Source: Cephalotrichum gorgonifer (lineage: Eukaryota > Ascomycota > Sordariomycetes > Microascales > Microascaceae). Taken from it: DNA of 64,000 nt. Under the pieces are notes generated by a model. That model was not told the DNA's origin. It saw only the letters and a list, made by a program, of their open reading frames with translations, and searched no databases. Numbering within the stretch: position 1 is the first letter of the stretch; the number at the start of each line of letters is the position of its first letter. A program made the position numbers and the translations under genes. Of the stretch, positions 45,254 to 56,384 are shown one piece after another. Location: contig ONZQ02000021.1 in the NCBI GenBank assembly GCA_900312665.1, forward strand, positions 213,886-277,885. The letters run 5' to 3'.

Positions 45254-45799
45254 ATGGTAAGCTCGATCCTCGAATACCTAAATACCAAACCCCTCGATCC
45301 CTCCCTGCCAGTCCGGCTCCCATATTCATTGATTCGCGCAAATCGCTGACCAATCCTCCCGCCCCTTCCCCAGGCCCACCGCCTCATAACCCAAGTCGTC
45401 ATCGTCGGCTCCCGAATCATCGGCCGGTCCTTCGCCGCCGCCTACCGCCAGGCCCAGGCCTCCTCCCAGTACGCGCGCGCCCAGGCCAAGCTCAACCCCG
45501 AAGACCGCACCGCGATCCGCGGCGGCGGCGCCTCCGGCATCACGCTCCAGGAGGCCTGCAAGATATTAAACGTCAAGCCCCCGAAGGAGGGCAAGCTCAA
45601 CCCCGAGGAGGTGGTGGAGAGGTACAAGCGGCTCTTCGACGCCAACGACCCCAAGAAGGGCGGCAGCTTCTACCTGCAGAGCAAGGTCGTCCGCGCCAAG
45701 GAGAGGCTGGACGCGGAGCTGGGGAAGGCGGCCGAGAGGATGGAGGCGGAGGAGAGTATGAAAGAAGGATTCAAGCCGAAGATTTACAAGGATAGGTGA
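45254..45799 (+). CDS. PAM16: Mitochondrial import motor subunit Tim16/Pam16
   Basis: J-like, inactive partner of Pam18 in the presequence translocase motor; it tethers Pam18 to TIM23 at the inner membrane and regulates mtHsp70. Exon 1 is only the ATG at 45254-45256; exon 2 is 45374-45799, giving 142 aa. The start is MAHRLITQVVIVGSRIIGRS, the characteristic N-terminus. The J-like domain covers about 60-115 (TLQEACKILNVKPPKEG, then RYKRLFDANDPKKGGSFYLQ). It lacks the HPD motif, as expected. The acidic-basic tail ends KPKIYKDR. The one-codon first exon is required, because no in-frame ATG lies near the conserved start in exon 2. Confidence 0.96.
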
Positions 45800-47111
45800 G
45801 GTTACGGCCCTGGGGTGTGGAGTTTGGAGGGGGGATATACCCGACAGGTCGGGGTGTGCTGTCCGTGAAACGGTGGAAGGGAGGTGGTGGGTTGGTGGAG
45901 AGCCCGTCTGTGCTGATAGGAGATGAGATGGGATGGGTTCATACCGGGTCTGGGGAAGAGACTCGCGTATGTGTAGTATAAATCTTCACTCGACTGGGCA
46001 TTGCGAAGGCGTTACAAAGGGGGCTCCGGCTGGCGTTCCACCTACTTCGGAACTAGACATAGAGAGGCCTCTAATACATGTATTTCTACGACCTGGCGCC
46101 GCCTGCAGTGGCTATGACTCTCAGGGTTCCTGCTCTTGATACCTTTTGTCGGTTTCGCGTACGCAACGCATCTCCCTTGATAGGTGAGTTCTACAGAGAA
46201 GCATTGCTCAGTTCCTCCGACCTCGGAGCCGTTGGCCGATATCTTGAGCTTAGCTCACGAAAAAAAAGCAAGTGTAGATATTGAGTCTGAGCCATGAGGA
46301 CTCAGGTGTTTTATACTGAACTTGGACGCAGGCGAGAAGCAGAACAACCAGGAAAGCATGCCACCTTCATCCTCTCTCATGCCCACCACCGCCAAGCACA
46401 CCCCGGATAACCCCGGAAGGGCACCGACTTCGTGAGCTCCGTGTGATCCACGGCCGATCAAGTGGCCTTCCCCGGAACCACCCATGGAACAGATCTCCAG
46501 CGCCTCCCGCATGGACATGGACCCTCGAGAAATCCAGGTAATTTCCGAGACTGAACTTTCCCAAGGTCGCAGCGCAAGCCGGCGGCCACAATAGGCCCTG
46601 CTACGACAGAGTCTACCAATGCTTGTCCAACTACCTTAGCCCAGGGCGGAGATTGGCAAGGTATGAATATCAATTAGAGGGTATCTATTTCATTAAAACT
46701 ATAGCTTCTTTCTGGCCGCCTAAGCGTCATACACTCGAATCATCATTTGTCCCTCCGCCCAGGGCGCTCCCTCTAGGAGTACCGAGCTCGCCTGCGCCCG
46801 CTTCGGGATCGTGATTTGTGTAGAGCTGCCAATTTCCGATACTCCCAAGTCCTCTTTCCCGGGGTCTAATAGTGGTTTTGTGCCTGTGCATGCCGGCACT
46901 GTCTATATCCCGCTGTATCCTGCCGTATCCAGTCGCAATCCTGTATCTCCGTAGCGTTCATGAGAAATGAAATAAAATGTAAGGCGGACCTTCCTGAACG
47001 ATAGCCAGGAGGACGGAGAATGGGGGAGAATGTATGTCCGTGAACGAACGAAGAAGTGAAAAGTGTATAAACGCGCAACAAGGAACGGCGACCTCAGGGC
47101 GAGAGGGGGGA
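45800..47111. other. Intergenic region
   Basis: 1.3 kb without a supported gene. Open frames on both strands are short and lack recognisable content. 3' flanks of PAM16 and of the membrane protein ending at 47112. Confidence 0.45.
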
Positions 47112-49193
47112 TCATATCGCGTTCCAAGGTGAAAGTGCCCTCCCAACGCTTAAATACTCCCCGCCCACGCCACCACCACCACCACCACCACCACCACCTG
47201 CTCCGCCTCGTCGGTCGTCGCTCCTGCTTCCGCTCCTGCTCCCATGATCACTCGCGACGCTCCACTGCTGCGCGTCTAGCGGCGACGTGGTCCCGCTGTC
47301 CTCGACGAAGAAGCTGTACGTCTGCCCGCTATACCCGGGCGGCCGGGGCCACAGGCTCCTCATGCCGCCTCCGCCTCCGCCTCCGCCCGAGGGCGACGAC
47401 CCCGAAGGGACGCGCGACGTCTGGCCCGAGGGCAGGAGGCCCGAGCTCTGGGTGCGACGCTTCGGCGCAGGGCGGATGACGATTCGCACGTCGCCCGAGC
47501 GAGCGACCCAGCGCTGCTCCCGTCACTCGCCAGGGCTGCTGCCACAGGCGCGGGGCGCAGGAGGCGGTTGCGCGTCGAGTCTGAGAGGATGCTTCCCGCC
47601 GCGACGGGGATGGATCCCGACGCGGGCTCGGAGCCGGAGCCGGAGGAGGAGGACATGGAGAGGTCGTGGTGGCTGCGGACGAGGTCCGCGGCCTGCTTCT
47701 TCTTCACGAGGCGGTGGATGAGGAAGGCGGCTAGGATGAGGAGCAGGAGGGAGAAGATTATGCCGACGGCTATCCCTGCTATCTCGTCTNNNNNNNNNNN
47801 NNNNNNNNNNNNNNNNNNNNNNNNNNNNNNNNNNNNNNNNNNNNNNNNNNNNNNNNNNNNNNNNNNNNNNNNNNNNNNNNNNNNNNNNNNNNNNNNNNNN
47901 NNNNNNNNNNNNNNNNNNNNNNNNNNNNNNNNNNNNNNNNNNNNNNNNNNNNNNNNNNNNNNNNNNNNNNNNNNNNNNNNNNNNNNNNNNNNNNNNNNNN
48001 NNNNNNNNNNNNNNNNNNNNNNNNNNNNNNNNNNNNNNNNNNNNNNNNNNNNNNNNNNNNNNNNNNNNNNNNNNNNNNNNNNNNNNNNNNNNNNNNNNNN
48101 NNNNNNNNNNNNNNNNNNNNNNNNNNNNNNNNNNNNNNNNNNNNNNNNNNNNNNNNNNNNNNNNNNNNNNNNNNNNNNNNNNNNNNNNNNNNNNNNNNNN
48201 NNNNNNNNNNNNNNNNNNNNNNNNNNNNNNNNNGGGGCGATGGTCCGTGTCACGAAAACGGTATTGAAGATAGTGGATGTGATGGTCCTAACCCCCATGA
48301 CTGTCGTGACGAGCTCAACGGTCGTGGTCACTGTGGCGGTAGCCACGGCCTCGGCCTCGGCCTCAGTCTCAGCCCCTACATCCGCCTGTCCTGTATTCTG
48401 AGTCGCCGTGGGCACGCTACTCGGACTTGCCGAAACTTCGATCCCCGCCTGTGCCGTCGCCTGGGCCTCAACCTCCGTGGATGAAGGAAGGTCACCGAGG
48501 GAAGCCGTCTCGGGGACGGAGGTCTCCACCTGCCGGGCGCGCCTCCTGGCGGCGGACGCGGCGGTTATGGTCACGGTGTTAGTCTGCGTCTGCAGCCCGG
48601 GGTCCGCGAACGTGAGGGTCTGCGAGACGGTGGAGACGAACACCTCCGTGAGCGTGGACGTCGCGATCGTCACGGTGCGTATGACTGTTGTCGTGAATAT
48701 TACCGTCGGCACGGCGGCCTCGTTGACCGCGATTCTGTAAGACGTGTTAGATCCGGGAGGGCTGTGGACGTTGCGGGATCTTGGAGGACACTAACGACCT
48801 CGAGGGACATTCGTCTCCCTCGCACTCAATGGGGCAGCACGCCCCAGTTCCGTCCTCTGCGACACAGCATTGGAAGTCGGCGCCGCAGCACTGGAAGGAT
48901 CCCGCGCCGTCGGGGCAGAACGTCGAGTCTGAGCAGCGGTCGTCCTGCCTGGCGCGGAGTGTGGTCGGGTTCCATCCGCCCTCAGACCTTGCGCCATTCG
49001 CTCTCCGTTTCCTTCTTTGCGGTATCGACCTCTGTTGTAATCTGAGCGCGTCTGGTTGTGATGCGTCATTCTCGGATCTCGACCTGACGTCTAAACTATC
49101 GCGGAGTGGGGGTGAGGATAGGACGGGATCCCGTGGTGGCGCCGCGAGGGCGAGGGTCCAGAGCAGGGCATGTAGGCCCCGAGATATCAACAT
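47112..49193 (-). CDS. Secreted or single-pass Cys-rich membrane protein, broken by gap and indel
   Basis: Unrecognised surface protein. Exon 1 (49193-48796) has a signal peptide (about 1-18, LLWTLALAAPP) and a Cys cluster at about 88-125: CSDSTFCPDGAGSFQCCGAD and CCVAEDGTGACCP. Exon 2 from 48734 encodes a Ser/Thr/Val-rich stalk with repeated TVT/TTTV motifs. A 444-N gap (47790-48233) follows, then a membrane segment (AGIAVGIIFSLLLLILAAFL) and a basic stop-transfer RLVKKK. The cytosolic tail changes frame near 47520. The frame after the change gives GDVRIVIRPAPKRR, a Gly-rich run and a stop at 47112; the frame before runs on to 47360 as Arg/Ala-rich sequence that looks unnatural. A single missing base in a G run explains this best. 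Architecture resembles fungal wall-stress-sensor-like proteins. Confidence 0.7.
47790..48233. other. Assembly gap (444 N) inside the Cys-rich membrane protein gene
   Basis: Lies in the low-complexity Ser/Thr stalk of the gene, just before the membrane segment. Such repeats commonly break short-read assemblies. 444 is divisible by three and the flanks are in the same frame, but the true length is unknown. Confidence 0.95.
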
Positions 49194-50981
49194 TATAAGC
49201 TGTTTTTCATCCTGGCATGGACTGACTAGAAAGGAGCTGTGCTAGTTCGACTAGCCTCGATAACTAAAGCGGAAGAAAAGAAGCTAGGAAAGAAACAACT
49301 TTAAGAGAATTGACAAGGCCACTGACTATCCCCAAAAAGAAGGTGAGAATGGAATGAGTCTTGGTAACAGACGAACCAAGGTCGTAACGATCGTAAATGA
49401 GAAAAGAAAGCTCCGAATGGGAAGTAAGGAAGGAATGAACGTAATGGTATGGCAAAAGCCTGGCCATGTGGAGACAAGGGAGAGACGGGGAGCCCGGAGG
49501 AGAGTGGGGACTGGGGAGAAGAGAAGGGAAGACGGATCTCAGACCATGAGGTGGTCCGAGATTGCGCATCGGACGGAGGGGGACCTGGGATGACATCAAC
49601 CAGGTCGGAAGCTGAACATGACCCACAGCCGAACCATTACATGCGGGTTGGAGGCGGGGTTCACCGATATGGGAGGGGAGGACGGGGGGGTGTCGGGGGT
49701 GTACGCAGTAGTGGCTCCATGAGAGTCAGGTCAGGTTCGAGGTGTAGGTCAGCCTGACAAAGGGGGGGGGTGGGAGGGGAGCTAAGCTCAGGACGAGGTG
49801 TGAGGACAAGAATAGAGGTTGTCCTTTACCGGTGGGGCTACGTAGGGATGGCAAGCTTCCTCGGTAAGATGCGGAGATCTCTCCCAGGGGGCTGCCCAAG
49901 TGGGATTGGGGAGGGGGGTGTTGTAGGCACACGGGATAAGCATTGCTGGGGTACATCATGCGTAGGAGGTAGGTGGTCAGCCATGTCTAGATGACGCATG
50001 GGACGATCTCTACCCTCCCTACACGTGAGCGGGCAAGGTATCATTGGACGAACAAGGGGGATGGTTTCTAGTACAGGCGAGACGAACCAGCTTCTGGAAG
50101 GACGGCACGGGACCAGGAGGGTAAGGGTATCAGGCAGAGTAAACAAGCACTAGGCGGTCACAACTTGATTGCTCACGGGGCTTTCCCTGACTCTGGAAAG
50201 TCGACGTCATGTTTCTGATGGATTAAAGCCAAGCGGGCTGCGGGCTTTAACTCGGCGCGTCATCAAGTCTCTAGGTGGCGAGCGGTCGGACAAGAAAGTG
50301 GCCGCTCTCGATCTGTTGACCAGATCGAAATCTCCGAAAGTCTGTGTCCTCGCGGGGGAAGCTGCCCTGTCCTGTCCTGTCCTGCAGGTCGGATTAAGCT
50401 TAGCTACTGGGGCGCTAGCACGGGCGTCTGGGATGGGGGTGTAGCAAGATGCGCAAGGTATGAATTGGGCCGACGGAGGGACGTGAGCATGCAGCATATG
50501 TGGGATCACGGTCGACAGCTTCCGGGAAAGGAAAAGGCTTTCCTCCCTCGACTAGCCCACAGCCCGTGCCAAGCTCAGAGGAGGCCGGCAGTGAGGAAGT
50601 GAGGCAACGAGGTGGAGAGGCAACGGAAGCCCGGGGAGGCGAACTTTTCGCCCAGATCGGTAATAAGGGAGATCATGCCTCCCCGTCACGAATTCATGCG
50701 ACACCTAACTATGAGACCGGAAGAAGGTGGCGATGGGCTGCGGTGATGCGCAGGGGTAAGTGTGAGGTTGGCGATCACTTTTCTTAGCCGTCGTCGTCGT
50801 CGAAGTAATGGTCATGGAAGCTCACTCGTATTGTATCCCTCTCAGCTACACACCGCCAAATCTTCGGAGACTCAGTGCTAAACCACATGTATTACTTTAT
50901 AGGCAGACGTAAGTTTATACAGAACAAAAGAAGGCAAAAAAATGTTAAAACCGAGGAAGAATGAGGCAAAAGAAAAGTAAG
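49194..50981. other. Intergenic region
   Basis: 1.8 kb with no supported gene. It contains G runs (49759-49768), a short TGTCC tandem repeat (50368-50390) and a CGTCGTCGTCG run near 50793. Open frames are short and unconvincing. Confidence 0.45.
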
Positions 50982-51095
50982 GGGGCCAACCGGGAATTGA
51001 ACCCGGGACCTCTCGCAAATTAGTCACGTGATTGCTCACATGGCTTGCCAAGGGTGTTACCCTAAGCGAGAATCATACCGCTAGACCATCGGCCC
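50982..51095 (-). tRNA. tRNA-Pro (AGG) with intron
   Basis: On the minus strand the acceptor arm GGGCCGA (51095-51089) pairs with TTGGCCC (50989-50983), with C at the discriminator position. The D arm contains GTCTAGCGGTATGATT. The anticodon stem CTCGC/GCGAG encloses TTAGGG, giving anticodon AGG at 51063-51061. A 42-base intron (51059-51018) sits one base after the anticodon, the standard place. The T arm is CCCGGGTTCAATTCCCGG. After splicing the tRNA is 72 bases. It decodes CCU and, after A-to-I editing, CCC and CCA. Confidence 0.96.
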
Positions 51096-52286
51096 TTGTT
51101 GATTATGTCATCTACATTACAATTTATCCATGTGTAGGCTGGTTGTTCTAACAGGACGAAGCTCATCCATTCCTTACTCACCCAGACTCTCCGGTGTTGG
51201 AGTTCCGGATCCGGCCTCTCTTCCTTAACATCCGTGCGTAACTTGGCGTTCGACAGCCGGGATATCGAACCGCCCATATCCCTGTCGTCGTCCGCCCCCC
51301 GTCCCCCCCCAAACGTAAGTTCGTTCGAGAACAAAGATCCCAGATCCGCGCATCATGCGTCCCATCGACAGGTCCTCCCGACCAACGGACCAATGGCGTG
51401 CACAGGTGCGCGCCTGACTCCTCACTCCTGCATCTGATGAGGATATGCCCTGTCCGTAACGGGCAGGTTACAAAAATAAAGAAAGATGCAGATGGGAGGA
51501 CTGGCGGTCCGGGTTTGGTCGGCGTGCGTGGGTTCGGTTCCTGGTTGATGCCGGGGCCTGTCTGGGTTTCTGATCTTGGAGAGACAGTGGATGAGAGGGC
51601 GCTTTGCTCGGTAAGCTTCAGGCGGGCAATCATCGTCTGCGTTTTCCGGGGACACTGCATCCTGCCCATGCGGTACCTGTTGGGCCTTCTTTGCTCGAGG
51701 ACTGCCTCACCGCATGCCGCAGCCTGCCTTCCTCCATGCGGCTTCTCTCGTTCTCATCGCTCTCTTGACCTTTGACCCAAGTCAAACCAAAGTCAGGACT
51801 GCTCTGCCAGGGTGTACTTTTACAGATGCCACTTTATTCTGGTATCCATCCACGTCCAATCCCACCCTGGGCCTGCCCGTGCTCCTGCCAGGCATAGCAT
51901 ATCTCTATGTACAAGGGACCCGTGGATTCGTCCCATCAAACTGACCCAACACCGACCCGTCCCAACCCCAACCGCATCCGCAAAATGCTATGTTTGGAAA
52001 ATGCACATCCCGAACCACCATCCTCCCATAACGCCTGACCCTTTCCCGCCTCCTCATCCCTACCCAGGCTTCTTCCGGGCGCCGAGATCAGCAACCGGTC
52101 TCCCAACCCGAGACAGTCGACCCGGAAAATGTTAATCTCTCAGGGCACTCGTTCACCCTGTGGTCCTTCCTCCTTCCTCCTACCTTCTATCGACCATTCC
52201 ACGGTGTTCTCTGGGACGCACCTCATCAAACTGGTCTGATCTTACCCCCGACCCATGGTTTGTGGTTCCTTCTCGAACATTTCCCT
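51096..52286. other. Intergenic region
   Basis: 1.2 kb, no supported gene. The stretch is unusually rich in C and T on the plus strand, consistent with the 3' flank of the receptor gene ending at 52287. Nothing else recognised. Confidence 0.45.
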
Positions 52287-53890
52287 TCACATTCCTGCCT
52301 TCTCTGGCGTCTCTGTCGTCGGCGACCCCGCCTCGCTACTGGCCACCGACGACTCCACATCGCGTCCACCCACCCCGCCGTCGGGAGGCGGCGGCGCCAT
52401 CCGGCTGTTCCGTGGGTCGTTGACACCCAGCACGAAGCTCTCCTGGCTGCGGTCCCACCTCCCCGTCACCGCGTCGTCGCTCGGCCAGGAGGCGCCCTTG
52501 TTTTTGCGCGATGCCGTGGGCGGGGGGTGATTCGCGAGGGCGAGGAAGTACTCCTCGAAGCCGAGAGAGACTGGCCTGCTCTCGCCCGTCGCGTTCCCCC
52601 GCGAGACAGACCGCATCTCCTCCTCCGTATATACCCGCGGTCTCGTTGGCGTCCTCGTGCCGCTCAGTAGTGTTCGCATGCTCCGCTGGGGCGTGGAGAC
52701 CCCCGCCCTCGACGCACTACCCCCCCGCACCTCCCCCGTAGGCGTCCGTAAGTGCCCGTACACCCGCCCCGCGAGCCCCGAGCCCTTCCTCCCCGACGCG
52801 GCCGTCCCCGGCCTCGTCCACGGATACCCGTGGTAACTCACCCTCCCCGTCAGATCCAAGCTCTCGCTGTCCCTCCTCAGCGGCTCCCTGCTCCTCCTTC
52901 CCCGCGCCTCCTCGCCCATGAAACCCCGCCACACCCTCGCGACAAGGGGCCCCAGCGTCGGCGCGCTGGCGCAGATGAGCGCGACGTCGCACTCCAGCAC
53001 CGTCACGACGAAGAAGGCGAGCGTGTTCGTCGCGCCCACGCTCCCGCGGCGGAAGTCGCCGCTCAGCCCCATCTGCAGGCGGAGCAGTCCCGCCGCGATG
53101 ACGAAGATGCCCAGACTGAGGATGACGGCCAGCGCGACCTTCTGGCGCGGGGGGCGGTCGAGGCGGGAGACGGCGGGGACGGCGAGGAGGATCAGCCACG
53201 CGGTGGTGGCCCCGTGGAGGGCCGCGCTGGAGATGAGGAGGGGGGAGAAGGACACGCACGTCATCCTGCGCCCGAAGAAGTGGCCCTCTTGCGGGTGGCA
53301 CTGGAATATGGACGTGAAGAGGAGGGGCACGCCGTAGAGTATGACCGCCACGATGGTGGCCCAAGTGAGTCGCCGCTCCGCGCGACGGTGGAGCGCGCCG
53401 AGGTAGAAGGATAGCACGGAGAGCTTCGTCAGGCAGAGGCACAGCTGGTAGAAGATTAAGCCGAGGTACGTCCGCATTATGTACGGGTGCACGGAGCCCT
53501 CGGGAGCGTCGTTCTGTAGGGCGAGCTCGGACGGCGCGAGGAGGATGTCGGGCGTGTAGGCAGCTATGCTGTAGATGATGCAGATGGCGGTGGAGCAGGC
53601 CCATGATAATAGCGCGAGGGTGTCGGAGGGGGACCAGGTGCCGTGGAGGCGGCGGGCGGCGACTCGAGCGACCACGACGAGGGTGCAGGTCGCGTGGGGG
53701 ATTAGGATGCCGGCTAGGATGGCGGGCATGGCGGTGTCGTGGGGCTGGGTCCGTGTTAGCAGGGGGTTAAGTTCAGGCCATAGGGGGAGGGAGGTGGGTG
53801 GATGGGACTCACGGTGTCATAATCGAGGGAGTCGTAATTGACCTCGTGTGTGTTGTTGGAGACATCTTGCGCGGATTCCATCGTGTTCAT
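52287..53890 (-). CDS. Pth11-like seven-transmembrane receptor
   Basis: Plasma-membrane protein of the fungal rhodopsin-like/Pth11 class, linked in other fungi to surface and nutrient sensing. Exon 1 53890-53813 and exon 2 53744-52287 give 511 aa in frame; an in-frame ATG nine bases downstream is the alternative start. The N-terminus is short and polar (NNTHEVNYDSLDYDT). Seven hydrophobic segments follow (about 37-300): HATCTLVVVARVAARRLHG, a YLGLIFYQLCLCLTKLSVLSF helix typical of the family, LTWATIVAVILYGVPLLF, and others. The loop has FQCHPQEGHFFGRRMTC, with two Cys likely to bridge. The tail (about 320-511) is polar, rich in Ser, Arg and Gly. No CFEM domain is present. Confidence 0.85.
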
Positions 53891-55592
53891 CGCCGATGGC
53901 AGTCTTCGGATCCCTCCTCTCCGCGAAGTCCCAGTTAGGCTTCCTCACCTTTCAACCAATTCACTGGTTGACGTTGAGTTTTAGCCACTTCGTCCAGTTC
54001 AAGATATGGACGCACGCTATATATTAGACCGCTCTTGGTGCGTTGCTGCCGCTCGGGACTGGGCCCGTCTTCCCGTGTCTTCCAAAGGGGTGGCGCGACC
54101 TTCGCGCCGCGTACAACCACGTGTGTAACCTCGCTAGCAAACAAGATCACAGAACCCCTCGCTGAACGACGCGGTGGTGGATGTATTGGTGTCGGCGAGG
54201 GAAGGTTGACGCGGGGAATAAGGTTGATATAGTTCATAGAAGGAGGGGTAGAACGGGCTCTCCATTAAGATGGAAGAGAAAAGCCAACGGAAAAACTTAA
54301 ATGACAAGAACCATGTCTTCCTTGGGTCGTCTTATTGGAAGAGGCTCTCGTGACGTGGAGGTGTGATATATACGTGTACGGTATCTATGCCCTCTTACAA
54401 GTCTCAAAACGGGATTTAGATAACACACAGCGCATTCTTTACTCCATACCGAGCTGGTGCCGCTGCTTCAATGCCTACAAGTCGGCTTGCCGGACCTAGA
54501 GAGTATGTTGGAAGGATCCAAGTATTGGCGGGGGTAAAAACGGGATTTGGATGACCGGGGAATCAGCATCGAAGAAAGACCTATTGCGCGGATTGCCAGT
54601 ATACGCCGAACCCTTCCTTCGGCCCATTTCTAGGTTCTTCAGAGTCAATTGCTTGATGATTGATATTAATGGGCCAAGCCTATGCTTTCATGCCGGGTAC
54701 GGGTGGTCCATCCACTGGAATGGCAAAAACAAGAGACCCACACACTATATATAGACTCTTTAGTGGAATATAGACGAGTGGCAAGAATCAAATACATATT
54801 CCTATTCAGCTAGGCTGGCTTTGAGTGGGAAGGGGAAGCGTGGTTGTGTGGTGGCTGGGGAAGAATGGGGGGGGGTTGTTAATATCGGAGGCATTAATCC
54901 TCGGATTAGCCTGTCGGCGGGAACGTAAGGGGAGACAGATAGGGCCGAGATTTTCAGCCAGCCGTGGTGGGGGCAAATCTTCATTCCTAGACTGTTCGCG
55001 TTCCTCATTGATTTGATTTCGATCTCAACATAAGACTTGGGGCATGGCCAGGTGATTTTTCCAATGTTCGATCTGAGACACGACCGGCGGACGGGGGTGG
55101 CATTCGTGAACTACGTCAGTAAAAAGAGAATTCAAAGTCCGGGAACACGGTAGGTACGCAGAGGAGAAGGCCGTGGCCAGCGGTATCCCCGTTAATAGCC
55201 GGAATGGAACGCCAAGCTCCTAGCTCCTATTATGGGTGAGGGGAGATAAGAACGGTGTAAGTTGTGGGTGGCGAGAGGTTCGCCTTCTTGACGGTCACGT
55301 CGGCGCGGAAGACGGACGGCAAGGACCCCGCGTGGACCTAACTCCCGGATCATTCATCAAAGCGCATTTATCTTCGGGCGTCCAGGAAGTCACGTTCCTT
55401 CTATGTTAAATGGTGGACCGAGCAGAAGCGTGTCGTGACAGCATCTTGAATCATGTCTTAGTAGTAAACAACTTCACAAGCCAAAAACATTAAAAATTAC
55501 AAACTCCTTTCGATAAACAAGTTGCTCCATAGAAAAGAAAGGGGGGCTCAGCTTCCCAGCCCCCGAGAAATCCTGAAGTGCGTGTCCCCCCT
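53891..55592. other. Intergenic region
   Basis: 1.7 kb between the receptor and the NYN gene with no supported gene. The region is AT-richer around 54240-54800. The last 120 bases are probably the 3' untranslated region of the NYN gene. Confidence 0.45.
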
Positions 55593-56384
55593 TTAGAACC
55601 CCTGCTCCGCAGTCTTCGCGCGCGCGTACATAACCATCGGCTTCCCCTCCCCGGGGCTCCTCCTCCTGATATCGAACTTGTCCGTCGCGGCAACCAGGCC
55701 CCCCAGCTTGGTATACCCGTACGTCCTCGGGTCGAAGTCCGAGTGCCTCTTCGTCATCAGCCCGCCCACCTTGGCCAGGTTCGCCCACCCCTCCTCGTCC
55801 GACGCCGCCTCGATCGCCATCCTGAGCTGCTTCTCCAGCTTGGGCGAGTCGACGGACGCCGCGGGAGTGGCCACGGCGGTGGCCACCTGCGCGTGGTGCT
55901 GCCTGCTCGGGCTGGGCAGCACGTCGGCCAGCTGCTCCTGCAGGATGTTCTCGATGTAGACGAACTTGTCGCACGCCGACACGAAGGGCTTGGGCGTCTT
56001 GCGCTCGCCGAAGCCGTACACCACCAGCCCGGACTCGCGGATCCGCGACGCCAGGCGCGTGAAGTCGCTGTCGCTGGACACGAGGCAGAAGCCGTCGAGG
56101 CGGTTCCCGTACAGCAGGTCCATGGCGTCGATGATCATGGCCGAGTCCGTGGCGTTCTTGCCCTGCGTGTAGGCGAACTGCTGGATCGGCTGGATCGACT
56201 GCGTGAGCAGCTGCTCCTTCCACCCCTTGAGGCTCGTGCCCGTCCAGTCGCCGTAGGCGCGCCGGACGAAGGTCGTTCCGTACTTGGCTACCTCGGCGAG
56301 GAGTGGTCCCGCGACGGAGGGCTGCGCGTTGTCGGCATCGATGAGGACGGCGAGCTTGGTGGTTGTTTCGGAGGAGGAGGTCAT
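55593..56384 (-). CDS. NYN-domain putative RNase with C-terminal LOTUS-like domain
   Basis: PIN-like nuclease fold of the LabA/DUF88 group. Single exon, 263 aa from MTSSS; an earlier in-frame ATG at 56426 would add 14 residues. Domain about 10-155: LAVLIDADNAQ carries the first acidic pair, DSAMIIDAMDLLYGNRLDGF the second, and LVSSDSDFTRLASRIRESGL the third set of Asp residues, all expected for the metal site. VYGFGERKTPKPFVSACDKF closes it. A second part (about 185-263) with KLGGLVAATDKFDIRRR resembles an OST-HTH/LOTUS RNA-binding domain. Probably acts on RNA; target unknown. Confidence 0.88.
   Translation of the reverse strand: MTSSSETTTKLAVLIDADNAQPSVAGPLLAEVAKYGTTFVRRAYGDWTGTSLKGWKEQLLTQSIQPIQQFAYTQGKNATDSAMIIDAMDLLYGNRLDGFCLVSSDSDFTRLASRIRESGLVVYGFGERKTPKPFVSACDKFVYIENILQEQLADVLPSPSRQHHAQVATAVATPAASVDSPKLEKQLRMAIEAASDEEGWANLAKVGGLMTKRHSDFDPRTYGYTKLGGLVAATDKFDIRRRSPGEGKPMVMYARAKTAEQGF

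Noticed and set aside
49264..49626. 120-codon minus-strand frame in the intergenic region
   Set aside because: Low complexity, no recognisable domain, no neighbouring exon that extends it.
52717..53604. 295-codon minus-strand frame overlapping the receptor
   Set aside because: A shifted frame of the receptor gene, made of Arg/Pro/Ala-rich sequence typical of shadows.
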